The notes beneath the pieces are model-generated. The model was given only the letters and a program-made list of their open reading frames with translations, did no database searches and was not told the DNA's origin. The position numbers were made by a program, and so were the translations under genes. This document shows positions 8,788 through 15,758 of a stretch of 52,720 nucleotides of DNA, in pieces. The stretch's first letter is position 1, and each line of letters starts with the position of its first letter. Origin of the DNA: Candidatus Woesearchaeota archaeon (GTDB lineage: Archaea > Nanobdellota > Nanobdellia > Woesearchaeales > BM511); assembly GCA_002867475.1 (NCBI GenBank), contig PKTL01000005.1, positions 1-52,720 on the forward strand. The letters run 5' to 3'.

Positions 8788-10504
8788 TTTCAACATCCTC
8801 TTTATCTTTTTCAAAATCAAATATCAATATTTCTCTTGTTTTTAAATTAGCCACTGGAAGCTTTGCTATTTGAGGTTTTAATCCTACCTTTTCTTGAAAC
8901 GCCGTTTCTCCCATCCAAGTAGAACAATTAAGAAGAGAAATCCCTTTATAATTAGATATTGAAGTTAAACGATGAATGTGTCCTGTGACAAAAAAATCAG
9001 GTGCTTGTTCTATTACAAGATTGTCTTTTTCACTGTCAGGTATATAAAGTGTTGATCCATGACTTGGAGCAAGGTGCCTTTTCTTCAATAATATTTGCAT
9101 TATTAAATCAGCTCGAGTCAACCCCCCTTTACTCCTTATATCTTCAATCACATCTGCATAATATGTAAAGCTATATCCATGATATAAAAGACAATTAAAC
9201 CCTTCAAATTCAGTTGTTTTTCCTATATTTACTACGCCAGGATTTGAAATCATAATAACATTTGTCATTTCACATAATTTTTCAGCATATTCCTTATAAA
9301 TTATAGGTTGAGGTTCAGCTATTCTCATAGCATCATGATTTCCAGCATTAATAATTATTTTGATATGAGAAGGAACTTTTTTCAAAAGTTCAGCAAATAC
9401 ATCATATTGTTTTTTAATATCCTTAATAAAAAGGTCAGATTCTTGTGCAGGATATATACCTACTCCATCAACAATATCTCCAGTTATAATCAAATATTTT
9501 ATTTTTGAAATTATTTTTTCTTCTTCTTCCTTATTTAAATTTATTAATTCATCGTTTGAAGATTTTATTTTTTTATTATCACTTAAATCCCCATTTAACC
9601 ATTTAATCATATTTTCAAATTCTTCAGCTAAAAACATATCTGCACCTATATGAGGATCCCCAATAAAAACTACATATTCTTCTTTTGGAGATTTTTTAAG
9701 TTCTTTTATCAAGGATAATTCAGCAAAAAGAATATTATCTCCAAAAATTATTTCATTATTTTGACCTATTGTTCCTTCAATTGCTATCATCTCATCCAAA
9801 ACAACTTCTTTTGCTTTTTCATAATTTTCATTATTTTCAGACCTATTAGTAAATAATATTTTTATTTTCCCTGTTAAATCTTCAAGTTCTATTATTATAT
9901 GTCCATTTTTTGTTAAAGATATATTACTTACAATACCTATTAAAGAAATTTTATCATTTTGAGATTTTATTTTTATTTTATTTATTGAAATTATAGGATT
10001 ATTATTAAGACGAGATTTAAACATGGGTTCCATCTGTTTAAATCGAGATCTAAAATAATTTACAAAATCTAAAACTGTTCGTTTCTTTGATTTTTCATCA
10101 TAAGAAAATACTATTTCAACATTTCCTTCTTCTTTTTTATATTTATTAGAATTAGATTCTAATTCATCTACTCTTTTTGTTTCTCCTTTTTCTATATCTT
10201 CAATTTTTTTTTCTATACCTTCTTTTTCTTCTTGTTCTAACATATCAAGAAATTTTTTGTATATTTCTTTGTTTTTTCCTTTTTCATCAAGAACTTTAAA
10301 TTTTTCAAATTCTTTCCAATCTATTCCATTTATATTATTATCTTCAAAATGAGAATATATATCTTCATTTAAAATTATATTATTTTCTTTTTTATCAAAA
10401 GATTCATAATCTATATTTGTAGAAATTATTTTATTGAGAAGATTTTCAGATATCAAAAAATCTTTTTCTAAAAAATGATTAATTATTTTTTTCTTGTTTT
10501 CCAT
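8780..10504 (-). CDS. polB: DNA polymerase D small (exonuclease) subunit DP1
   Basis: The 574-residue protein carries the calcineurin-like phosphoesterase signature in order: GDPHIGAD, TGDIVDGVG, NAGNHDAMR, YHGYSF and TGHIHR. All metal ligands of the 3'-5' proofreading nuclease are therefore present. An OB-fold precedes it (about residues 175-250). The first 150 residues are very charged and Asn/Lys/Glu rich. DP1 binds DP2 to form PolD. The stop overlaps the DP2 start; orc1 lies 28 bp upstream in the same direction, so orc1-DP1-DP2 looks like one operon leading away from the origin. Confidence 0.96.
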   Translation of the reverse strand: MENKKKIINHFLEKDFLISENLLNKIISTNIDYESFDKKENNIILNEDIYSHFEDNNINGIDWKEFEKFKVLDEKGKNKEIYKKFLDMLEQEEKEGIEKKIEDIEKGETKRVDELESNSNKYKKEEGNVEIVFSYDEKSKKRTVLDFVNYFRSRFKQMEPMFKSRLNNNPIISINKIKIKSQNDKISLIGIVSNISLTKNGHIIIELEDLTGKIKILFTNRSENNENYEKAKEVVLDEMIAIEGTIGQNNEIIFGDNILFAELSLIKELKKSPKEEYVVFIGDPHIGADMFLAEEFENMIKWLNGDLSDNKKIKSSNDELINLNKEEEEKIISKIKYLIITGDIVDGVGIYPAQESDLFIKDIKKQYDVFAELLKKVPSHIKIIINAGNHDAMRIAEPQPIIYKEYAEKLCEMTNVIMISNPGVVNIGKTTEFEGFNCLLYHGYSFTYYADVIEDIRSKGGLTRADLIMQILLKKRHLAPSHGSTLYIPDSEKDNLVIEQAPDFFVTGHIHRLTSISNYKGISLLNCSTWMGETAFQEKVGLKPQIAKLPVANLKTREILIFDFEKDKEDVENE

Positions 10505-10532
10505 TCTTAATAATATATATAATTAATATATT

Positions 10533-11738
10533 TTAAAAGAGATCTTCTTTTAAAATATTCAAAATTTTAGCTTTTAAAGTAGGATTTAATAAAAGTTTTA
10601 TTTCTCTTGTTCTTCCAAATCTTCCATGACTTATAACTTTTGCATTTATTAGACCAAGCATATCAAGTTCTCCAATTATATCAGATACTCTTCTTTGAGT
10701 AAGTGGACGAAGACCTATTTCATTACATATTTCTTTATAATATTCATATACTTCTCCTGTATATATTTGTCCTTTACTTTTACTTAACACTTGAAATATA
10801 CTATAAAGTGTTGCATGGAATTGTTTAGGTTGGGTTACTACAATATCAATAAATCTATCTCTTTCAATTTTATCTTCAGCTTCATCAATATTATTTATTA
10901 CTATTAATTCTTTACTATTTCTTTCTGCTATTTCTCCTGCAACTCTAAGAAGTTCAAGAGCTCTTCTTGCATCTCCATGTTCTCTTGCGGCATAAGCAGC
11001 ACATTTTTCTATAACTCCATCACCTACAGCACCTTCAATAAATGCTTCTTTTGCTCTTTCTTTCAATATATGTTGTATTTGTATTGCATTATAAGGAGGG
11101 AAAACAATTTCTTCTTCTGAAAGACTGCTTTTTACTCTTGGATCAAGATTATTTGTAAATCCTAAATCATTACTAATACCAATTATTGTTATTTTTGAAT
11201 TTTTAAGTTCACTATTCATTCTTGTAAGATTATATATTATTTCATCTCCTGCTTTACTTACAAGTTGATCTATTTCATCAAGAATAAGAATTAAATTTTG
11301 TTTTTTATTTTCAAGAGTTTTAATAAAAATATTATATACTTCATCAGTAGGAAGTCCTGTTGGAGGTATTTCTTTTCCAAATTCTCTAGCAATTTGAGCA
11401 ATAAGCCTATATTCTGTGTCTGCAACTCTTCTAAGTTTACAATTTATATAAAATATTGAAAGAGGTATTTCTCTTTTTTTAGCCATTTCCATCATTTGAT
11501 TAGAAATATATTGAGTTGTAAGGGTTTTTCCTGTTCCTGTTTTCCCATAAATAAAAAGATTGGAAGGTTTTTCATTTCTAAGACTTGGTGCAATAATATT
11601 TGCTATTTGATCAATTTGATTATCTCTATGAAGAATATTATCTGGATGATAACTTGCTTGTAAAATTCCTTTATTTTTAAAAAGACTCTTTTTATCAATA
11701 AACTTTTCAAAAAGATTATTAACATTTTTTTTATTCAT
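10533..11738 (-). CDS. cdc6: Origin recognition/initiator protein Orc1/Cdc6
   Basis: This 401-residue AAA+ initiator has Walker A GKTGTGKT (65-72), Walker B LILDEID (151-157) and a sensor-2 region EHGDARRALELLR. A C-terminal winged helix (about 300-395, ending in SHGRFGRTREIKLLL) would read the ORB dyad. It marks and melts the origin and helps load MCM. The gene points away from an AT-rich region flanked by ORBs, and one ORB-like box lies directly over its own promoter, suggesting autoregulation. It is the only orc1 in the window. Confidence 0.97.
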   Translation of the reverse strand: MNKKNVNNLFEKFIDKKSLFKNKGILQASYHPDNILHRDNQIDQIANIIAPSLRNEKPSNLFIYGKTGTGKTLTTQYISNQMMEMAKKREIPLSIFYINCKLRRVADTEYRLIAQIAREFGKEIPPTGLPTDEVYNIFIKTLENKKQNLILILDEIDQLVSKAGDEIIYNLTRMNSELKNSKITIIGISNDLGFTNNLDPRVKSSLSEEEIVFPPYNAIQIQHILKERAKEAFIEGAVGDGVIEKCAAYAAREHGDARRALELLRVAGEIAERNSKELIVINNIDEAEDKIERDRFIDIVVTQPKQFHATLYSIFQVLSKSKGQIYTGEVYEYYKEICNEIGLRPLTQRRVSDIIGELDMLGLINAKVISHGRFGRTREIKLLLNPTLKAKILNILKEDLF

Positions 11739-11742
11739 AAAA

Positions 11743-11766
11743 TTTCCAAATGAAATAAAGGTTTAT
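11743..11766 (+). promoter_or_regulatory. ORB-like box at the orc1 promoter
   Basis: The core TTTCCAAATGAAA is followed by TAAAGG. Twenty-one bases from 11742 are identical to 12218-12238, 476 bp away. The core resembles the mini-ORB dyad (TTTACACTTGAAA in Methanothermobacter). The box occupies the bases just upstream of the orc1 ATG and overlaps its TATA element (TATAAAC on the minus strand, about 11762-11768), so bound Orc1 would block its own transcription. Confidence 0.6.
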
Positions 11767-11810
11767 ATACTTTTGTATTGTGTAAATATATATAATATAA
11801 TTAGGAAGAC

Positions 11811-11834
11811 TGACCCCTTCATTTCCTGTGGAAC
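11811..11834 (-). promoter_or_regulatory. Origin recognition box (ORB) 3
   Basis: Read on the minus strand this has the dyad TTCCACAGGAAA followed by TGAAGGGGTCA, differing from ORB 1 at only two positions. Its orientation is opposite to the box at 12219, so the pair brackets the AT-rich block. It is the strongest ORB next to orc1. Confidence 0.78.
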
Positions 11835-12217
11835 TTTTATTTAAACCAAAAAAAATATTTTTATTTATTTTACTTATAAATAAAATATTATTATATATTA
11901 TATAATTAATAATAAAATATTATTTATTAACTTTAAAATTATTTTTAAAAAAAAATTTTTAATTAAATTTTTTATTTTTTGTTATTATTTTATATATATA
12001 AAATAATTATATATTATATATATTATATATGTTATAATAAATTATTATATAATTAATAATATAATAATGTAAAAAGAATATTTTAATATAATATATTAAA
12101 TAACATTATTTTTAGTTTATTATTAATACTAATTTAAAAAATATTATTAAATTAAAATAATTATAATATTTATTATTATTAAAATTTTTTAAAAAATTAT
12201 TTGATTTTAATTATTAT
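11835..12217. other. A+T-rich duplex unwinding region
   Basis: By eye I count only about a dozen G or C bases in these roughly 380 bp (about 97% A+T), far beyond the surrounding genes. It consists of interleaved poly-A, poly-T and TATATA/TTATTAA runs without a credible reading frame. Its place between oppositely oriented ORBs fits a DNA unwinding element. No gene, RNA or long tandem array was seen inside. Confidence 0.7.
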
Positions 12218-12218
12218 A

Positions 12219-12242
12219 TTTCCAAATGAAATAAAGGTGTCA
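12219..12242 (+). promoter_or_regulatory. ORB-like box on the right of the AT block
   Basis: Core TTTCCAAATGAAATAAAGG is followed by TGTCA. It matches ORB 1 at 19 of 24 positions and keeps the terminal GTCA that the 11743 copy has lost. It closes the AT-rich block on the side of the HTH gene. Confidence 0.62.
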
Positions 12243-12271
12243 GAGTTAATATAACAAAAACTTTTTAAAAT

Positions 12272-12289
12272 AATTAACAATTGTTAATT
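12272..12289. promoter_or_regulatory. 18-bp perfect palindrome, candidate operator
   Basis: AATTAACAATTGTTAATT is a perfect palindrome, 38 bp before the start of the HTH regulator and directly before the TATA-like run TTTATATTATAATA (12288-12301). That is where a homodimeric HTH repressor would compete with TBP/TFB. Autoregulation is inferred. Confidence 0.5.
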
Positions 12290-12326
12290 TATATTATAAT
12301 AAATATTTATTATATAATTATTAAAA

Positions 12327-12677
12327 ATGAATCAACCACAAGAATTAGAAGTATGGTATCTTTTACCAACAATAAGAAAAGAATTGGTTTTATCCCTTAA
12401 AAATTTAGGATTAAAAAATAAAGAAATATCTAACAAATTAGGAATAACTGAAAGTGCAATAAGTCAATATATAAAAAATAAAAGAGGAAATAAATGTTCT
12501 CTTTCAAATATCATATTAAAAAATATTAATATTTCAGCTAAAAAAATTATAGAAAATGGAAATGTTATAGAAGAAATACAAAAAAATTGTGATTTAGCAA
12601 AAAAAGAAAAAATTCTTTGTAAAATACATAAAGAACAAGGATTTAATATAAAAAATTGTAATATTTGTATAAAATAA
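12327..12677 (+). CDS. HTH regulator with C-terminal cysteine cluster, likely Fe-S responsive
   Basis: The 116 residues start with an XRE-like helix-turn-helix (about 18-60; the recognition part is LGITESAISQYIKNKRG). They end in a segment with cysteines NCDLAKKEKILCKIH and NCNIC. This matches archaeal regulators of the COG2522 type. It is the first gene after the origin, 9 bp before iscS, so cluster-dependent control of the downstream isc genes is a reasonable inference. The palindrome at 12272-12289 is the likely operator. An earlier start is excluded by the AT-rich promoter. Confidence 0.75.
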   Translation: MNQPQELEVWYLLPTIRKELVLSLKNLGLKNKEISNKLGITESAISQYIKNKRGNKCSLSNIILKNINISAKKIIENGNVIEEIQKNCDLAKKEKILCKIHKEQGFNIKNCNICIK

Positions 12678-12686
12678 GGTATAAAA

Positions 12687-13910
12687 ATGAAAAATAAATT
12701 TATTTATTTAAATAATGAAGAAAAAATTTCTTCAAACCAAAATAAACCTTTTGTTTATTTAGATAATGGAGCAACAACAAAAGTTGATGAAGAAACAGCC
12801 AATATTATAAAAAATAATATTGTTGAAGAATATGGAAATCCTTCATCAATTTATGAATTTGGATTAAATTCTTTTCATAATATTGAAAATGTAAGAAATT
12901 TAATAAAAAAAAAAATAAATGCAGAAAAAGAAGATAATTTAATTTTTAATAGTGGAGCTACTGAAAGTAACAATTTTGCAATTTTTGGAATGGCTGAATT
13001 AGGATTAAAAAATAATAAAAAAAAATTAATAACTACAAAAATTGAGCATGGATCAATCAAAGCACCTTCAAAACAATTACAAAAAAAAGGTTTTGAAATT
13101 GTTTATTTAAATGTTGATAGTGAAGGATTTATAGATTTTGATCAGCTGGAAAAAGAATTGGATGAAAATGTATTTCTTGTGAGTATAATTCATGCTAATC
13201 ATGAAGTAGGAACTATTCAAAATATTGAAAAAATAGGAAAATTATGTAGAAAAAAAAATGTTTTTTTTCATATAGATGCAGCCCAAAGTTTTACAAAAGT
13301 AGAAATTGATGTAAAAAAACAAAATATTGATCTTTTATCTTTAAATTCTCATAAAATTCATGGTCCAAAAGGTATTGGAGCTTTATATGTTAGAAAAGGA
13401 ATTGATTTAAAAAAGATAATTTTTGGAGGTCCTCAAGAAAATAATCTTAGAAGCGGTACAGAAAATATTCCAGGAATAATAGGTTTTGGGAAAGCAACAG
13501 AAATAGGATTTGATAAGAATGAAGAAAAAGTGAAAGAAATGAAAGAATTAAGGGATTATTTTATTGAAAAAGTTTTAGAAATACCAAATTCTCATTTAAA
13601 TGGTTCAAAAGATGACAAAAGACTTTGTAACAATATAAATATAACTTTTGATTTTATTGAAGGTGAAGCACTTCTTATGTATCTTAATATGAAAGGAATA
13701 TATATAAGTACAGGAAGTGCGTGCAGTTCACGAAGCCTTGAACCAAGTGATATATTAATTTCTATGGGGAGAAGTTATGAGCAAGCACATGGTTCAGTTA
13801 GATTTACTCTTTCAAAATATACAACAAAAGAAGAATTGGAATACACATTCACCTGTTTAAAGGAATCAGTAGAAAATCTTAGAAAGTTAAGTCCTTTAAC
13901 ACCAAAATAA
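12687..13910 (+). CDS. iscS: Cysteine desulfurase IscS/NifS
   Basis: A 407-residue class V aminotransferase-fold enzyme that removes sulfur from cysteine. YLDNGATTKVDEE opens the fold. The PLP lysine is K223 in SHKIHGPKGIGALY. The sulfur-carrying cysteine is C346 in STGSACSSRS, in the long mobile-loop arrangement of IscS that passes persulfide to IscU, ThiI or TtuA systems. The first about 20 residues are a lysine/asparagine-rich extension. It is cotranscribed with the HTH gene and followed by iscU, so it probably feeds both Fe-S assembly and tRNA thiolation. Confidence 0.95.
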   Translation: MKNKFIYLNNEEKISSNQNKPFVYLDNGATTKVDEETANIIKNNIVEEYGNPSSIYEFGLNSFHNIENVRNLIKKKINAEKEDNLIFNSGATESNNFAIFGMAELGLKNNKKKLITTKIEHGSIKAPSKQLQKKGFEIVYLNVDSEGFIDFDQLEKELDENVFLVSIIHANHEVGTIQNIEKIGKLCRKKNVFFHIDAAQSFTKVEIDVKKQNIDLLSLNSHKIHGPKGIGALYVRKGIDLKKIIFGGPQENNLRSGTENIPGIIGFGKATEIGFDKNEEKVKEMKELRDYFIEKVLEIPNSHLNGSKDDKRLCNNINITFDFIEGEALLMYLNMKGIYISTGSACSSRSLEPSDILISMGRSYEQAHGSVRFTLSKYTTKEELEYTFTCLKESVENLRKLSPLTPK

Positions 13911-13939
13911 AAATTATATTTTTGAGGTTTTAATATAAA

Positions 13940-14032
13940 ATGACATTAGAATATACAAAAAAAGTTATAGAACATTTCACACAAAGAAAAATAAATTTTT
14001 CAAGCATAAAATGTTTTACAAAGGAGGTTTAG
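13940..14032 (+). CDS. 30-residue leader ORF duplicating the IscU N-terminus
   Basis: ATG at 13940 opens a 30-codon frame. Its first 14 residues, MTLEYTKKVIEHFT, are identical to the first 14 of IscU, then it diverges (QRKINFSSIKCFTKEV). Its TAG stop lies directly against the iscU ATG (TAGATG), and the iscU ribosome binding site AAGGAGGTT is inside its last codons. It is either the scar of a tandem duplication or a translated leader coupled to iscU. The two 44-bp DNA copies (13940-13983, 14033-14076) differ at few bases. Confidence 0.6.
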   Translation: MTLEYTKKVIEHFTQRKINFSSIKCFTKEV

Positions 14033-14656
14033 ATGACTTTAGAATATACAAAAAAAGTTATAGAACATTTTACAAATCCAAAAAATGTAGGAGAAATTGA
14101 TAATCCTTCAGGACATGCAATAGAAGGAAGTCCTGCATGTGGAGATATGGTAAATATTGATATAAAAGTAGATGATAAAGGAATAATTGAAGATGTAAAA
14201 TTCAAATCATATGGTTGTGCATCAAATATAGCGACCGCAAGTGTTGCTACAGAGCTTGCCAAAGGAAAAACAATTGAACAAGCTAAAAATATTAATTGGA
14301 AAGATGTAGAGAAAGAACTTGAAGGGCTTCCACAAGTTAAGGTTCATTGTAGTGTATTAGCAGTTAATACTTTAAAGAAAGCAATCGAAAATTATGAAGA
14401 AACTATTGGAATAAAAAAAGAAGCAAAAAGTATTGAAGAAAAAGCATATGATGAGTTAAAAAATGTTGTAAATCCAAATACAGGAAATATGCTTGTTGAT
14501 GATAAATTAATAAAAGAAGTATCTATAAAAGAGAAAAAAATAATTTTAAAGATTGATTTAAGTGATGAGGATCTTTATAAAAATAATATTAATGATGAGA
14601 TAAAAGAACATCTTGAACATTTATTTGATGTAATAGAAATAATTTTTATAAAATAA
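14033..14656 (+). CDS. iscU: IscU Fe-S scaffold with C-terminal MIP18/NifU-like extension
   Basis: Residues 1-125 are an IscU scaffold with all three cluster cysteines (C36 in SPACGDMV, C62 in SYGCASN, C106 in VKVHCSV) and Asp38. A further about 75 residues (from about 135: KAYDELKNVVNPNTG to the end) resemble a MIP18/DUF59 or NifU C-terminal alpha-beta domain but contain no cysteine. Ordinary IscU is about 125-150 residues, so this is a fusion. It accepts persulfide from IscS and builds the cluster, probably including the one needed by TtuA. It has a very strong ribosome binding site. Confidence 0.88.
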   Translation: MTLEYTKKVIEHFTNPKNVGEIDNPSGHAIEGSPACGDMVNIDIKVDDKGIIEDVKFKSYGCASNIATASVATELAKGKTIEQAKNINWKDVEKELEGLPQVKVHCSVLAVNTLKKAIENYEETIGIKKEAKSIEEKAYDELKNVVNPNTGNMLVDDKLIKEVSIKEKKIILKIDLSDEDLYKNNINDEIKEHLEHLFDVIEIIFIK

Positions 14657-14664
14657 TAATAAAT

Positions 14665-15525
14665 ATGGAAGAAAAAAAATGTATAATTGTTCGTTATTCT
14701 GAAATAGCTTTGAAAGGAAAAAACAGGGCAAGGTTTGAGAATAGATTAATTGAAAACATAAAATTTTATCTTGATAAAGAAAAAGTCAAATATGATAAAG
14801 TAATAAAATTAAATAGCAGAATATTAATATTAACAGAAATAATAATAAATTTAAAGCCTGTTTTTGGTATATTAAATTATTCTAACGCAACCTATCTTGA
14901 ATATGATTATGAGATATTGAAAGAAAAAGCAGAAAAATTTGCAGATTCATTAAAAAATAAAGAGACTTTTAGAGTTAGCGTTCAAAGAATTGATAAAAAT
15001 ATTGGAAAAAAATCTGTTGATATGGAAAGAGATTTTGGAGAAATAATATATGAAAAAACAAAAAATCCTGTTTCATTAAAAGAATTTGATAGAAATTTTG
15101 AAATTGAACTTTTTGGTGGTAATTCTTATATTTTTGAAGGTAAAATAGATTGTTTTGGTGGACTTCCAATAGGAACAGATCTTAACACTTCTTCAATAAT
15201 AAGTAACAAAAAAGATATTTTAGCAAATCTTCTCATGATGAGAAGAGGTGTAGTACCAAACCCTATATTAATAAAAGAAAATATGGATATATCTCTTCTA
15301 AAAAATTTTTTGAACACCCCTTCAAAAATAGATATAATAAAAGAAAATATTGATGAAAAAAATTTTATTATAGAAAAAAAATTAAGATCAATAATTAAAG
15401 GAGAAAATTTGGAAGGTATAAATGAAAATATAAAAGAAGATATTTTAATATTAAGACCTCTTATAAATATGACAGAAAAAGACATTGATGAAGAATTGGT
15501 GAAATATTATGGAAGTGTTAATTGA
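14665..15525 (+). CDS. ThiI-like THUMP-domain protein lacking the PP-loop
   Basis: The N-terminal half is a ferredoxin-like plus THUMP module (VRYSEIALKGKNRARFE near residue 9; FRVSVQRIDKN; GKIDCFGGLPIGT near 165), as in the tRNA 4-thiouridine synthetase ThiI. In ThiI the next residues form the ATP-binding SGGxDS loop; here the sequence is LNTSSIISNKKDILANLL, with no PP-loop. The remaining about 110 residues look like a degenerate AANH domain ending ILRPLINMTEKDI. At 286 residues it is shorter than ThiI. It may act as a tRNA-binding partner for the TtuA-like enzyme. It overlaps the SAMP gene. Confidence 0.75.
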   Translation: MEEKKCIIVRYSEIALKGKNRARFENRLIENIKFYLDKEKVKYDKVIKLNSRILILTEIIINLKPVFGILNYSNATYLEYDYEILKEKAEKFADSLKNKETFRVSVQRIDKNIGKKSVDMERDFGEIIYEKTKNPVSLKEFDRNFEIELFGGNSYIFEGKIDCFGGLPIGTDLNTSSIISNKKDILANLLMMRRGVVPNPILIKENMDISLLKNFLNTPSKIDIIKENIDEKNFIIEKKLRSIIKGENLEGINENIKEDILILRPLINMTEKDIDEELVKYYGSVN

Positions 15526-15703
15526 AAAAGAAAACAAGAAAAAAAATATCAATTTTAGAGGAAATGTGAGGGAATTATTAGAAAAATTAGATATAAATCC
15601 TGAAACTGTTATAATAATATCTAATGATCAAGTGTTGACTGAAGATGAAAAATTGGAAGGAGATGAAAAAATAAAAATTTTATCTGTTGTAAGTGGAGGA
15701 TAA
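15509..15703 (+). CDS. Ubiquitin-like sulfur carrier (SAMP/MoaD/ThiS family)
   Basis: A 64-residue beta-grasp protein ending in the diagnostic Gly-Gly (LSVVSGG). The TVIIISNDQVLTEDEKL segment is typical of ThiS/Urm1-like carriers. Its C-terminal thiocarboxylate would give sulfur to the TtuA-type thiolase; SAMPs can also modify proteins. The start overlaps the THUMP gene by 17 nt. The E1-like activating enzyme is not in the window. Confidence 0.88.
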   Translation: MEVLIEKENKKKNINFRGNVRELLEKLDINPETVIIISNDQVLTEDEKLEGDEKIKILSVVSGG

Positions 15704-15707
15704 AATA

Positions 15708-15758
15708 ATGAAAAATATAATTTTTCAAGTTTTAAAAAATTTAGAGGAATTTTTATGA
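15708..15758 (+). CDS. 16-residue leader peptide upstream of ttuA
   Basis: ATG at 15708 follows a good ribosome binding site (GTGGAGG) and encodes MKNIIFQVLKNLEEFL. Its TGA overlaps the ttuA ATG (ATGA). A near-copy encoding MKNLVFQTLKNSEDFYEM precedes another CxxC protein gene at 27200. The DNA also contains TGAAAAA-N5-TTTTTCA (15709-15727). It may be a coupling peptide or a mobile leader; function is unknown. Confidence 0.5.
   Translation: MKNIIFQVLKNLEEFL

Larger units (their letters stand above)
11739..12245. other. Predicted chromosomal replication origin (oriC)
   Basis: This roughly 500-bp gene-free stretch begins at the orc1 start codon. It contains three ORB-like boxes (11743-11766 plus strand, 11811-11834 minus strand, 12219-12242 plus strand) around an A+T block. 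Orc1 boxes flanking an unwinding region beside orc1 is the standard archaeal origin layout. Genes on both sides run away from it (orc1-polD to the left, HTH-isc operon to the right), co-directional with diverging forks. Function is inferred. Confidence 0.8.

Noticed and set aside
11835-12217. Genes or AT-rich coding remnants in the origin spacer
   Set aside because: No frame longer than a few dozen codons with plausible composition; the block is almost pure A+T.
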